A DNA stretch of 64,000 nucleotides from Kingdonia uniflora (GCA_014058105.1 JACGCM010001129.1:3917001-3981000), one strand, 5' to 3'; positions 21,641 to 33,309 are shown, numbered from the stretch's first letter. Notes: generated from the sequence alone by a model not told the origin. Made by a program: numbers and translations.

Positions 21641-22343
21641 TGTTAAGAATGAACTCGAATCAAGTTTGAGGTTCATCGGAGCTCGTAGGACGAACTAGGA
21701 TCGAAGACGGGTAAAGAGAAGGTTGAACAAAGCTTCTGTTTGAATAGACTCTTAGTTTGTAGTCTATTCGAACAAAGAGAGGCAGACGCAAATTTGTTCG
21801 TCTATTCGAATATTTGAATGTTCTATTTGAATAGACTTTTTTTTATTCGAATAGAAACCCTCAAAACTTAATTTGTTCGAATACAATTCATGTTTATTCA
21901 AATACAACTGTTGTTGTTCGAATAAAACATATGTCTGCTCGAATACACTTCGGAAGACAGATTTTGGGAAGTTCGTTAAGGGTCGTTTGTGTACCTCGTG
22001 ATCCGTATTTTAGTGTCCTACTTTGTATACTTAATTAATAAGTATATAAGGGATTCAGAAGGGTGTTTCTATCTATATTCGTGAGTTTAATTCTAGAGTG
22101 AAGCTTAGGGTTTGAAGAGACTCCATTAAAGCTTGAGAAGCTTAAAAGGTCATTGTAACCTTTGAATTTCATAATGGATTATTCGTGGGAGTGGTTTTTC
22201 ATCCGCAAGGATTTTCCACTTTCCTCCTCCGGGAAAATCTTCTTGTCCTTTATATTGTTTTTTGTTGATTTACTACTTGAGTTGGCGATTTCTGTGTATC
22301 GTTCTTGTCAGAGAGGAGAGAGTAGCTACCTCGATTCTTAACA
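21641..22343 (+). repeat. copia-1 5' LTR
   Basis: Begins TGTTAAGAATGAACTC and ends GATTCTTAACA. The U3 part holds an array of CTATTCGAATAGAC-type palindromes (about 21745-21960). A possible poly(A) region follows near 22140-22260. Confidence 0.95.
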
Positions 22344-22344
22344 A

Positions 22345-22356
22345 TTGGTATCAGAG
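22345..22356 (+). other. copia-1 primer binding site
   Basis: TGGTATCAGAGC, complementary to the 3' end of initiator methionine tRNA, the usual primer of plant copia elements, one base after the LTR. Confidence 0.95.
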
Positions 22357-22387
22357 CGAATGTTAGGGATTGTGTGGTGAAGAACGA

Positions 22388-25300
22388 TGGTCGATCAGGA
22401 GAAGTTGAAGATCACGAAGTTCAATGGATCAATCTTTGGAGTATGGAAGATGTAGATAGAATATTACCTCTATCAGAATGATCTTGATTTACCGCTGGGT
22501 GGAGTTGAGATTATGCCAACGAAATACGATGCTGCTAAGTGGGCGCGATTGGATCGCAAGGCGCTTGGAACCGTTAGAGCTTAGCGCTGTCATCTCAGAT
22601 TCTACACATGATCTCCAAAGTTACGACTATGAAGGGTTTGATGGAAACGTTGTTCGCTATGTACTCAAAACCGTCTGGGGCAAACAAGGTACACCTTTTA
22701 CAACGCTTGTTTACTTTGAAGATGAAGGATAATGGTAGTGTGCAAGCTCATATCAGTGAGTTCAATACTATACATGCACAACTAGAATTTGTTAAAATTA
22801 CTTTTATCAAGGAGGTGAGAGCGTGAGCTCTTTTAGGGCAGATGCCTAAGAGCTGGGAAGGGCTTATTACAGCTGTGAGCAACTCATCGGGGAAGGAAGA
22901 CATAAAATTTGACACTATAGTCTCGCTGATTATGAGTAAAGATAATAGACGTAAAACATCTAAACCCTCTTCGAGTTCAGACGGGAGTATGTTGAACGTC
23001 GAGGAAAGATGGAGGTCTTACAGAAAAGGACCAAAATTTGGAAGGGGTCGATCACAGTCAAGAGGAAAGTCTAAGCCACCCAGTGCGTATTGGACTTGTG
23101 GAAAGAAGAGTCACTTCATGTGAGATTGTAACTCTTCTTCTTCTAAGAAGATTGATGATGAAGAGAAAGATACAATGAACCTTACTGAGGAGGTTAGTTC
23201 TGACCAGGCTCTGCTACTATCGTATGACGATGTTAATGAATCTTGGATTGTTGATTCGGGCGCCTCTTTCCATACTACTGCGAACGTAGGTTTTCTAGAT
23301 AATATTGTTAAAGGCGACTTTGGTACAGTCTTTCTTGCAGATAAGAGTGCATGCAATATTATTGGAAAGGGAGACGCTAGGTTGTTATTGCCTTCAAGGG
23401 GAACATTGGTTTTATAGAATGCGCGACTTGTACCTAAATTGGGGCGTAACCTTATATCAGTTAGTAAATTAGCGGATGATGGCGGTTATGTGAGTACCTT
23501 TGGTATAACATTCTGGAAGGTTACAAAGAGAGCTATATTGGTAGCTCGAGGCTTATAACAAGGAATGTTGTATACAACTTAAAACATAATTTCTACTATT
23601 TGTGCGGCCACTATGGGGATTGATACAAGTACGTGGTACAAACGGCTCGGTCACATGAGTGAAAAGGGGATGAAGATAATGGTAATAATGGGAAAGTTAG
23701 AGGGTCTTACTGAGGTTGATTTCAAGTTTTGTGAAGAGTGTGTTCTTGCGAAACAGAAGAATGTCAGTTTTAAATTATCTGGAAGATCAAGGAAACCTGA
23801 AAAGATGGATCTTGTACACACAGATGTTTGGGGGCCGACCAAGGTATCTTCTCTTGGTGGTTCTCATTATTACGTTACTTTTATTGATGATGCTACTCGT
23901 AAACTGTAGGTCTACTTCATGAAGAACAAGTCATATGTGTTTGATAAATTCAAGAGGTGGAGGAATCTAGTTGAAAATGAAACCAGTTTAAAATTAAAGT
24001 GTCTCAGGTAGGATAATGGCGGCGAATACTGTAGTGACGAGTTTGAAGACTTTTGCGCATCAAACGGGATTAAGAGACATAAGACTATTCCTAGAACACC
24101 GCGACAAAATGGTATTGCAGAACGCATGAACCGAACAATAAACGAAAGAGCGAGGAGTATGAGACTCAACGCTGGATTGCTAAAGTGTTTTTGGGCGAAT
24201 GCTGCTAGTACGGCGGTGTACTTGATTAACAGAGGGCCTTCAACGACTTTGGATTATGGACTTTCTGAAGAAGCATGGATCAGTAAAGAGGTAAACCTAA
24301 ATCACTTGCATATTTTTGGTTGTACCTCATATGTGCTTGATAATTCAGATGCAAGGACCAAGTTAGATGCAAAGTCGACAAAGTGCATATTCATTGGATA
24401 CGGTGGTGATGAGTTTGGATACTGGTTTTGGGATGCGAAGAATCGGAAAGTTATCCGGAGCTGTAATGTTACAATCAATGAGGAAGTCTTGTATAAAGAT
24501 TTTAAAGTACCTAGTGAAAGAAGTCGAAGTAAAGCAGTGGAAAGTGTCGACATTGAAGATGATGAACCCTCTCGAGAGGATGATGAAGAAGTTGTTGTTA
24601 AGTCCGATGCACCGGATCAAAATGAGGAACCTAATGATCTAGATATTACAATAACACCTCGAAAAGAGTCAAGAGTTGCAAGAAATCCAGCAAGGTACGT
24701 TAATTCCTTAAATTACTTGTTACTTACAAATGGTGGTGAACCTAAAAGTTACAAGGAGACTTTAGATGTGGAAGTCAAGAACAAGTGGGAGCTTGTTATT
24801 GATGATGAGATGCTGTCATTATCAGTTAATCAAACTTGGGATTTAGTTTGGTTACCGAAAGGGAAGAGAGTATTGTACAACAAGTGAGTATACAGACTAA
24901 AGCAGGAATCTTACGGTTCAAGGAGATTCAAGGCTAGACTTGTGGTAAAGGGCTTTCAGCAGAAAGAAGGCGTTGATTTCGGGGAGATCTTTGCTCATAT
25001 TGTGAAGATGTCTACTATTTGGGTTGTAATGAATATAGTTGCTGTTAAAGATTTGCATCTTGAACAACTCGATGTCAAGACCACATTTCTTCACGATAAC
25101 CTTGATGAAGAAATGTATATGAAACAACCAGAAGGGTATTCGGTTAAAGGGAAGAAGATCTTTTGTGTAGGCTTATAAAGAGCTTATATGGTTTGAAACA
25201 GGCGTCGAGACTGTGGTATTTAAAGTTCGAACAGTTCATGTCTAGAAATGGCTATTTGAAGAGCAATGCAGATCACTATTGTTTTATCAAGAATACGGGG

Positions 25301-26245
25301 ACTTCGTATATTATTCTGCTTCTGTATGTAGATGATATGCTGGTAGTAAGTGCTGATATGGGAGAAATTATCAAGTTGAAGGAACAGTTATCCCAGGAGT
25401 ATTCTATGAAGGACTTGGGTGCGGCAAAATAAGTTCTTGGTATGCGTGTTACAAGGGACAAAAATCGGTAAAAATTAAAGTTGTCTCAAGCTGAGTACAT
25501 CGGTAAAGTACTTAAGCGGTTCAATATGGATGGTTCTTAGGTTGTTAGTACACCATTGGGAGGTCACTTCAAATTATCAAAAGATTGCTGTCCGAATACA
25601 CAGAAGGATCGCGATGAGATGCAAAAGGTTCCTTATCAATCCGCGGTTGGTAGCCTAATGTAGGTTATGATTTGTACGAGACTAGACATTACCTAAGCAG
25701 TGAGAGTTGTTAGTAGGTATATGAGTAATCCAGGCAATAAGCATTAGAGAGCTGTGAAATAGATACTGAGGTATCTAAAGGGGACTCAAGATATGATATT
25801 ATGTTATGGGGGTTCTTAGATATGCTTATAGGGTTTTGTTGATTCTGATATGGCGGGTGACATGGATAGGCGGAAGAGCACTACTGGCTTTGCTTTTACA
25901 TTGGGAAGTGGTGCAGCTACATGGGTTTCTAGGCTGCAGAAGATTGTAGCTTTGTCTACGATGGAGGCGGAATATGTTACAGCTACAGAAGCGTGCAAAG
26001 ATATGGTTTGGCTCAAAGGGTTGATGAAAAAGCTTGGCAGAGTACAATTTTCTCCTAAGTTGTATAGTGATAGTCAAAGTGCTATACACTTAGCGAAGAA
26101 TTTGGCTTTTTACTCTAGGACCAAGAACATTGATATTCGGTATTACTATATTCGCTTACTCCTCGAGGACGGTGTGTTGAAGCTCGTAAAGATTCATACT
26201 GATGTGAATTCGACCAATATGTTTACGAAGGTGGTGATTTTTTAG
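22388..26245 (+). pseudogene. copia-1 gag-pol, broken
   Basis: Begins MVDQEKLKITKFNG and meets its first stop at VWKM*. Order: gag with a zinc knuckle start CGKKSHF, broken by TGA at 23120; protease with WIVDSGASFHTT near 23235-23275; integrase with a GHMSEKGM zinc region, the first Asp in HTDVWGP and PRQNGIAERMNRT; RT from about 24890 with KTTFLHDNLDEEMYM, LYGLKQASR and the catalytic LYVDDML intact near 25330; RNase H to 26245 with STTGFAFTLG, STMEAEYVTATEA and DSQSAIHLA. At least eight stops or shifts interrupt it. It would have encoded the polyprotein of a virus-like particle; it is not functional now. Confidence 0.93.
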
Positions 26246-26348
26246 AAGCTGACGACATGTACAACTTCTGTGGGTCTTCAAGATTGAAGGTCTGGTTAGA
26301 GTGAGCAATTCATTTGGAGATCTGAAGATGGGTTACGATAGATTCAAT

Positions 26349-26362
26349 TTCAAGTGGGAGAT
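26349..26362 (+). other. copia-1 polypurine tract
   Basis: TTCAAGTGGGAGAT directly before the 3' LTR, the plus-strand primer of copia elements. Its mirror version at 52971 marks copia-2. Confidence 0.85.
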
Positions 26363-27071
26363 TGTTAGGGATGAACTCGAATCAAGTTTAAGATTCATCG
26401 GAGCTCGTGGAACGAGCTAGGATCGAAGACGGGTGAAGAAAAGGCTGAACAGAGCTTATGTTAGAATAGACTCTTAGTCTGTTTAAATAGAGAGAGGCAG
26501 ACAAAAGTTTGTTTGAATAGACTTTGAGTCTATTCGAATATGTGAGTGTTCTATTCGAATAGACTTTTGTTTATTCAAACAGAAACCCTCAGAACTTAAT
26601 TTGTTCGAATACAATTCATGTTTATTCGAATACAACTGTTGTTGTTCGAATAGAACATATGTCTGTTAGAATACACTTCAGAAGATAGATTTTGGGAAGT
26701 TCATTAAGGGTCGTTTGTGGGCCCCGTGATCCGTATTTTCATGTCCTACTTTGTATACTTAGTTTCCAAGTATATAAGGGATTAGGAAGGGTATTTCTAT
26801 CTATCTTCGTGAGTTTAATTCTAGAGTGAAGCCTAGGGTTTGAAGAAACTCCATTAAAGCTTAAGAAGCTTGAGAGATTATTGTAACCTTTAAATTTCAT
26901 AGCGGATTATTCGTGGGAGTGGTTTTTCATCCGCATGGATTTTTGACTTCCCTCATCTGGGAAAATCTTAGTGTCCTTTATATTGTTCTTTGTTGAGTTA
27001 CTACTTGAGTTAGCAATTTCCGTGTATCGTTCTTGTTAGAGAGGAGAGAGTAGCTACCTCGATTCTCAGCA
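26363..27071 (+). repeat. copia-1 3' LTR
   Basis: Begins TGTTAGGGATGAACTC and ends GATTCTCAGCA. It aligns end to end with 21641-22343. Confidence 0.95.
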
Positions 27072-27076
27072 GTTCT

Positions 27077-27646
27077 AACAATGACGTGAACATCTTGCAT
27101 CAAGGGTGTCTTTACAATAACTTGTCTAATGGAATTGCGTTGCCATGCAATTACAATATAGGCATGGTCCCGTATACTATGGGGTATTATTTAGCAGATA
27201 TAGTCTATCCAAAATGGCAAATAATTGTTCAAACTATAAGAAATCTGTTAAACGAAGCCGAATGACATTTTGTAAAGATACAAGATGCATGTCGGAAAGA
27301 CGTAGAGCATGATTTTGGGGTATTACAAGCTAGGTTCAAAATATTGGCATACGGTGCACGATTTTGGAAGCCTAGTGATCAAGGAAATGTTATGTACGCA
27401 TGTATAATTATGCACAACATGATCGTCGGAGATGAACGTTATACTTATATCCGGCAAGTGGATATTGATCCCCAATTTAAAAAATCTCTGGATACTTGGA
27501 ATGAGGTATTATATTCAACACACGTTCTCAATACTATGACACAGTACATCCAGAAGATTTATGAAATTAGAAATGAAGGTGCTCATTTCCAATTATGAAA
27601 TGAACTTATCGTGTATTTGTGGAATCAAAAAGGGGCGCAGTGATGT
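27077..27646 (+). pseudogene. Harbinger transposase, C-terminal part
   Basis: Continues the transposase after copia-1: NNDVNIL carries the second catalytic Asp, followed by YYLADIVYPKW. EHDFGVLQARFKIL carries the catalytic Glu, and CIIMHNMIVGDE and YEIRNEGAHFQL close the domain. One TGA lies between NEAE and HFVK at about 27265, and another after HFQL at 27596; homology goes on to about 27646. Joined with 20866-21640 it covers a full DDE_4-type transposase, but the copia insertion, the G-run shift and the stops inactivate it. Confidence 0.88.
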
Positions 27647-27839
27647 AGATTGGTTTGTTATTTTCTAAAGTAATATATTTTCTTTCGAAGCTTATAGTTT
27701 TTTGTTGAAGTTGTAATGTATTTTCTCTACTTGAACAAAGCGTGTTTTATTGAATAAAATGATTGATAACAATTTTATTCAAATAAACTGCAACATAAAA
27801 CTTAAGAACTACAATTAACGTTAATGATTACATCAATCT

Positions 27840-29407
27840 TCATTACTAGAAACGTCGTTATCATTTGGACATTGCCCTTTCAACTTCTTGGAATAAAGTT
27901 TAATTTTCTTTTTCATCCAACGCTTTTGTGCCGGTAGTAGGTTAGTTGTGTCCGTTGTCATCACCTTAACCAAATTTTGCTTTTCGATGGTTTTTTTCTA
28001 GCTAGCTCCGCCTCACGCCTCCTTTAAATCTTTGCCTCTCTAGCCAACTTTTGTTCCTCTCGTGCTCTAGCTCTAGCTTTCTTTTCCTCTTTCTTCTTCT
28101 CGTCTCTCTCATTCCGTGTCACCATCATGTTTGTCACTGTTTCAAACATCTTCTTCCCCCAATAACCTATACTTGACTTTGCCGCTTCTTTTGCCATATT
28201 TTTTTTTGGCCGTCCGCTCGTATTTCCCCATAAACATATAGTGGTGGACCCATGTCAGTAGAATCATCCGGAATTATGACATTTGGAGTGCCGAAAGTAG
28301 GTATAGATGGTTCGGTATTGGTGGAGTTTCCCGGGCTATCGCTAAAATTTGACTTCTTAGCGACGTTGCGGTCGAGTTGCCCGATTTGATAAATTTGGGA
28401 CCATTTTAGGTATTGTTCCAAAACTTTGTAAGCCTCCCGAAATACGAGTAATTTTTTTTTAATATTTTTTAAAGGTTTCGCATGCCATGCCTACCTAAAA
28501 ATTAAGTTCCAAATTCTTATGAGTACGATTAACCTAGCAAAATTAATGAAATGAAAAAAAATTAAATACTTACTACGTCGTCCGATTCAATGCCGGTAAA
28601 ATGTCGGCTTTCAAGGTCTTGAATGATGCCTCTAAAAATTAAACAATCCTTATTGAGCTGCCCCTTATATGCGCAATTGATACCGTTGTATGATTGCCAC
28701 ATCGATTGGTCATTATAAAATGAGTTGAATTGGTCTTGCACCTTGAACCAAAATGTATCAGCTTTTTGGTTGTTCGTGGTAGCAAGGTTTTGAGACACTT
28801 GGGACCTTGCGCATGCGAGATTCACGAAGTTATTAGACGACCAATTTTTAGAGTTCTTGTATCTTTCTTTGTCGTTATCAACTTCATCCTCAACCTCAAC
28901 TACATCCTCAACTACAATAGGTGTCAGTGCCGTATTTTTTTTAGGCTTTGCCTTTTTGCGCGTATTATTTCTCGTGAGAATCGAATTGATAATCGGAGAG
29001 ACAAATGGAGATACAATCGGTGATGTATTGAGGTTTAAATAATTTAAACCCCATGTACCTCTCATCGGCGCGGTACTCGAACTTCCACCGACGAAATCAA
29101 TTTGAGATGAATAATATAGATTTCTCGATTGAGAGTACGAGCCCGTATGAGCATCAAATTGAGGATAATATCCTTGGGTTTGGTAATGAGGGTTATAATT
29201 GGTTCTTTGGGGATCAAGTTGATATTGATAATGAATGTCGGGTGTCGGGAATAGTTGTCGAATATGGTAATTGTGATATTGGGAAGAGTTAGGCATTTGC
29301 GACGAATCAAATACGTCGAATTGAGTCAAAAATAAGTTCTCTTGTTGGCTCGTATTGGAGGATTGATAGTGGTTTTGAGAATTTGATTGGGAGCTTGAGG
29401 ATGACAT
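27840..29407 (-). pseudogene. Harbinger ORF1, Myb/SANT-like and NAM-associated
   Basis: The companion DNA-binding protein of plant PIF/Harbinger elements. Exon 1 (28562-29407, 281 residues) starts MSSSSSQSN. It has a Gln/Asn/Tyr-rich N-terminal half, a basic NTRKKAKPKK stretch and then the trihelix-like part: WSSNNFVNLACA, FWFKVQDQFN and CLIFRGIIQDLESRHFTGIES. A GTAAGT donor after SDDV leads to an intron. The next exon continues YFREAYKVLEQYLKW, KKSNFSDSPGNS and a GEIRADGQKKIWQKK tail similar to the NAM-associated C-terminal domain. A Lys/Glu/Arg-rich helix (KMFETVTNMMVTRNERDEKK) reaches about 27840. It converges on the transposase gene. Stops near 28165 and beyond suggest decay of the tail; exon 1 is intact. 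Confidence 0.75.
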
Positions 29408-29481
29408 AGTGGTTTTGTTTGTAAGCTAAGGAGGGAGGAGAGTGTAAAAGATTAAGAGCATAGAGTATAGAAGATGAATAA

Positions 29482-29489
29482 CTTTTATA
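29482..29489 (-). promoter_or_regulatory. TATA box of Harbinger ORF1
   Basis: TATAAAAG on the minus strand, about 75 bases upstream of the ORF1 ATG, with mirrored promoter repeats just beyond it. Confidence 0.65.
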
Positions 29490-29620
29490 GATAAAAAACT
29501 AGCCGTTGAGCTACTTGGTCAGCAAGTTTCCACAAAAATTAGCTGTTGAGCTACTTGGTTAGTAAGGTTTCATAAAAATTAGCCGTTGTGCTACTTAGTC
29601 AACAAGTTTGCCTAAAAAAT
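29485..29620 (-). repeat. Promoter repeats of ORF1, inverted relative to transposase set
   Basis: Three spaced copies of GCCGTTGAGCTACTTGGTCAG-like sequence. Read on the minus strand they match the CAAGAAGCTCAACG repeats of 20588-20745. Confidence 0.75.
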
Positions 29621-29825
29621 ATAGCATTTTTGATCACCAAATAATCCAAGTATAGAGATGGGGTCATCAAATAACTAAGTGGTCATAAAACAACTAAGTA
29701 TGGAGAACTACTTGGTGATGTTGAACTACGTATCACAATGGTGGCCATAAAAAAACTAAGTATGGTTTAAACGTGGTCATAAAAAGACTAAGTATGCAAA
29801 GGTGTTTGAGGAAATCCCTCAACAA

Positions 29826-30080
29826 AAGCCCAAAAAAAAAAACTAGGTATGGAGAGGGAGGAAAATGAAAAACTTGCAGGCTATAGCCACGCAGTTCAAA
29901 ATTGGGTGGCAACCAAGGGATATACGTGGCTTAATCTAGTCTCTCTATTTATCCCGTAGTTCAAAACTGCGTGTTAGATTAAGCCACATGTCCCCCTTCG
30001 TTGCCATGCAGTTCTGAACTGCGCGGCTATAACCTGCAAGTTTATCATTTTTCCTCCTCTCCATAGTTTTTTTTGTTGTT
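29826..30080. repeat. Head-to-head subterminal junction inside Harbinger shell
   Basis: Large imperfect inverted repeat. The left arm (29826-29935) holds, in reverse, CTATAGC, the GCAGTTC palindrome and TAGATTAAGCCAC. The right arm (29972-30080) holds the same in forward order, TTAGATTAAGCCAC, GCAGTTCTGAACTGC (30008-30022) and GGCTATA. About 35 bases lie between. It marks the meeting point of two Harbinger-like ends. Confidence 0.7.
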
Positions 30081-30084
30081 GTGG

Positions 30085-30525
30085 GATTCTTTGGGGTATT
30101 TCCTCAAACACCTTCTCTTACCCTCTATTATGTGTACATCTCTTCATATTCAGTATTTTTTTTCTCCTATTTCTCTTAGGCATTTCCTCAAACACCTTCC
30201 CTCTATTATAAAATTATCAAAATTAGTTTTTTTTATCAGCTCATCTCTACCGGGAATTTCTTCAAACACTTGAAAATACTAAGTATGGACAAAGATATTT
30301 AAAGCAAACACAAGTATCAAATAAAGTTAATTTTTAAACATAATGTATAACTAATTAAACGTAGTTTAAATATAACATATAAAAGTTCTAAACAAAACAT
30401 AGCATATCAAAGGTAGTTTAAACGTGGTCATAAAATTTATAGCCTAAGTGGGATGACCTCTCTTCATTTGGCGGGCACGTCTGCTATCGTTAGACTCTTG
30501 TCATAGGTACATTGCACATCCGGCT
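30085..30525. repeat. Tandem duplicate unit, copy 1
   Basis: Aligns with 31590-32024: GGGGTATTTCCT.AAACACCTTCC, ATCAAAATTAG, GTAGTTTAAAC and GTCATAGGTACATTG occur in the same order. It shows that the 3' flank and PMD tail were duplicated before copia-2 inserted into copy 2. Confidence 0.8.
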
Positions 30526-31455
30526 CTGTCTGGTAGTTGATGGACATATCAGCTAGTCTCTCTCCCATGACTCAGATAATTTTTTGTGACCGACATAACT
30601 GTTCCTCTAATTCCTCTGTGCATTGAAAGTATTGCCTCGAATCTTCATATGCCGCATAGCGTATTCCAACATTTTGATGCCGCAACTAATCCACACTATT
30701 CCTAGGTGGACACATATGTGGTACCTGCATGGCCGGGATCGGTAGCCATCTACATTCTCTGTTAGTTCATACCATTTCCATGAACCATCCTATATCATGA
30801 TCATCGCCGGTCACCTCAACACCATAGTTTTTTACCTGAGAAGACATAACTAAACTCGAAGTAGGTGACAGAGTTACATTGGGCCTCACTAGATCGCCCT
30901 CGACCATCCATATATTTCTGGCCCTCTTCACTAAAGTGCAACTGATTTTGGGATATTGATAAGCCAAACGCCAATATGTCATGTAATCCATGTCATCAAT
31001 GATATAATTGTGTCCATCGTAGAAGTCTAGCTCTTTCAGTCCTTGATAAAACTCTTGATCGTACCGTAAAAATTCTATAATCTCTTGGGGGGGGGGTCAT
31101 AGGGAACACTATCATACATGATGTTCTGACGTATACACCGGTCTCCTAAATACCAAAGCGTACTGTTCCCGTATGGGACTAAAACTAATGGAATCCTCTT
31201 TAAACTAAGCAGTTTGGCATGTCTTACCTCTGGACAGATTGATTATCTAGACCTGACCCATGGTTGCCAATCAATTTTGGTTATGTCCTTCCATTCTATC
31301 ATTTCTCTGATCATATCAAAAGAATAATGGATTTCAGACCCCGAGCTGGCCCTTTCATCTCTCCACGTACCCATACAGGGATAAATGTGGCTGAAGTTTG
31401 AAACCTTTACCAAATACATTCCATAAGTGGATAAATATCTCTCTCTGTCTAACAC
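30430..31455 (-). pseudogene. PMD (MAIN-like) gene copy 1, N-terminally truncated
   Basis: C-terminal half of a plant mobile domain protein of the MAIN/MAIN-LIKE (PMD-C) type, a family found both as host genes and inside transposons. Reading starts with YLVKVSNFSHIYP near 31400. It continues RDERASSGSEIHYSFDMIREMIEWKDI and IDWQPWVRSR, a stop, then PYGNSTLWYLGDRCI, DYMTYWRLAYQYPKI, KRARNIWMV and SSQVKNYGVEVTGDDHDIGWF. There are several stops and shifts. It duplicates copy 2 (53092-54890) and has lost the upstream part, with a GCAGTTCTGATCTAC motif directly at its break (31456-31470). Confidence 0.7.
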
Positions 31456-31589
31456 GCAGTTCTGATCTACGGGGCAAACAGAGTGACCAAATTAAGCCAC
31501 GTGTCCCCTTTGGTTGTCACGCAGTTCTGCTGCTATAGCATGTAAGTTTCTCAATTTTCTTCTCTCTTCATACTTAGTTTTTTTTTATT

Positions 31590-32024
31590 GTGTCTTTCTT
31601 TGGGGTATTTCCTTAAACACCTTCCCTTTCCCTCTATTGTGTGCGCATCTCTTCATACTTAGTATTTTTTTTTCCTATTTCTTTTAGGCATTTCCTCAAA
31701 CACCTTCCCTCTATTACAAAATTATCAAAATTAGTTTTTTTATCAGCTCCTCTCTACGAGAAATTTCTTCAAACACTTGAAAACACCAAGTAAGGACAAA
31801 GATATTTAAAGCAATCACAAATATAAAATAAAGTTAATTCTCGGACATAATGCATAATCAATTAAACGTAGTTTAAACATAGCATATCAAAGTTTTGAAC
31901 AAAACATAGCATGTCAAATGTAGTTTAAACAAAACATAATCAATTTTATGGCCTAAGTAGGATGACTTCTCTTCGTTTAGCAGACGCGTCTGCTGCGCAC
32001 TGGACTCTCGTCATAGGTACATTG
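31590..32024. repeat. Tandem duplicate unit, copy 2 (left of copia-2)
   Basis: Second copy of the unit at 30085. It is interrupted after CATTG (32020-32024) by the copia-2 complex and resumes at 53087 with TATTGCATATCTGG. In copy 1 the uninterrupted sequence reads CATTGCACATCCGG. Confidence 0.8.
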
Positions 32025-32591
32025 TGTTAGGAATCAGGATAGCTAATCCCAATCCCTCGCCTCAAGAACGATTTATGAAAATGCCAATTGCAAAATTAAA
32101 CGAAAGACAGAGCACAAACGATTTAGCCAGAAGAGGGAAGTGGAAAACCCTTACGGATAAAAAAACCACTCCCTATAAAAAATCCACTATAATCAAACAG
32201 GTTACACGATCTCTCAAAGCTTCTCAAGCTTTAATGGAGTATCTCAAATTCTAGCTCTGTAGAATTAAGCTCACACAGAGAAAAGATAAATTAAATGAAT
32301 AAAATAAGTCCTCTTTATATACTAGAGGACTAATTACAAGTAGAACGGATTTCAAGGCAAACTCAATGTCATAAATGACCTTTCAAGACAACCAACGCAT
32401 ATCTCGTTCGAACGAAACACAAACTCGTTCGAATGACTTTTACAACTAAAGGTTCCAACCCTAGAAACATGTAACTCGTTCGAATGGCATCCAAGCTCGC
32501 TCGAACGACTTTGACAAACCAAGTTCCAAAATGCAAAAATAGACAACTCGTTCAAACGCCATCTAAGCTCGTTCGAACGAGCTCGTTCGAA
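32025..32591 (-). repeat. copia-2 left LTR, truncated
   Basis: Begins TGTTAGGAATCAGGATAGC and follows the LTR at 52336 up to CTCGTTCGAA. Then it breaks into Ty3-C integrase sequence. About 70 bases of the LTR end are missing. Confidence 0.85.
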
Positions 32592-33309
32592 GGTGCTATG
32601 ATTGTTGATAGCTAGATTTTGTACTTATGGAGGAAAGCAAGTACTTTTGCGCTGATAAATTGTTTGTCGTTATCAGAGCGTATCATTTGTGGGCAGCCAA
32701 ACCTGGTGATGATGTGCTCCCAAAAGAACTTGATGACCTCATTCTCATCGGTATGGCATATGGGAACTACTTCAACCCATTTTGTGCAGTAATCAGTAGC
32801 GACTAGGTTAAATCTTTGGTTTCCCGATGCTGGATGGAAATGTTCAATGATGTCGATTCTCCATCGTTTGAATGGCCAGAGGACATTGTTAATACGCAAG
32901 TCGAGGGCTGAACTTTTAATGTCTGGAGAGTGGATTTGGCATTTGTAGCATTTGCGCACAAATTCTTTGTAATCTTGTCTCATCTTGGGCCAGTATATTC
33001 CTTGCGTGAATGCTTGTTGGGCTAATTATCTTCCTGAAACATGTGCGCCATTGATACCTTCGTAAAGTTCCCAGATTTTGATTTGAGCTTGTTGTTGTGA
33101 GACGCATTCGATAAGTGGTTCTCCTCCGGTGATACGGTATAGGACTTTTCCTTGAACTGTGAAACTTGGGCATTTGGCCAAATGTGAACGGGCTTCATCT
33201 TTGTTATCTGGAAGAATGTTGGAGTTAAGGTAGGCATAAAATGGTTTTCTCCAGTTTGCAGGGTTGTCTTCTTCAGCAATGGTAATTTGAAGTATTGGTA
33301 GTATTTCAA
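32592..33309 (-). pseudogene. Ty3-C integrase, truncated
   Basis: Minus-strand integrase with the end of the zinc domain CYKCQIH, the catalytic-core start WRIDIIEHF, DYCTKWVEVVP and MIRSDNDKQFIS; the first two catalytic Asp are present. It breaks at 32592 after the HKYKI region, against the copia-2 LTR, so the third acidic residue and the C-terminal domain are gone. Upstream frames (33022-33309) hold the linker after RNase H, in shifted frames. Confidence 0.85.

Larger units (their letters stand above)
21641..27071 (+). mobile_element. copia-1: TNT1-like Ty1/copia element
   Basis: 5.4-kb element with LTRs of 703 and 709 bp, PBS, gag-pol and PPT in the usual copia order (protease, integrase, RT, RNase H). 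The five-base target duplication GTTCT at 21636-21640 and 27072-27076 is exact. It lies inside the second DDE block of the Harbinger transposase. The internal region has many stops and the LTRs differ at many sites, mostly transitions, so it is an old defective copy. Confidence 0.95.

Noticed and set aside
24302..24620. Minus-strand ORFs opposite copia-1 integrase
   Set aside because: Shadows of the well-supported plus-strand pol frame.
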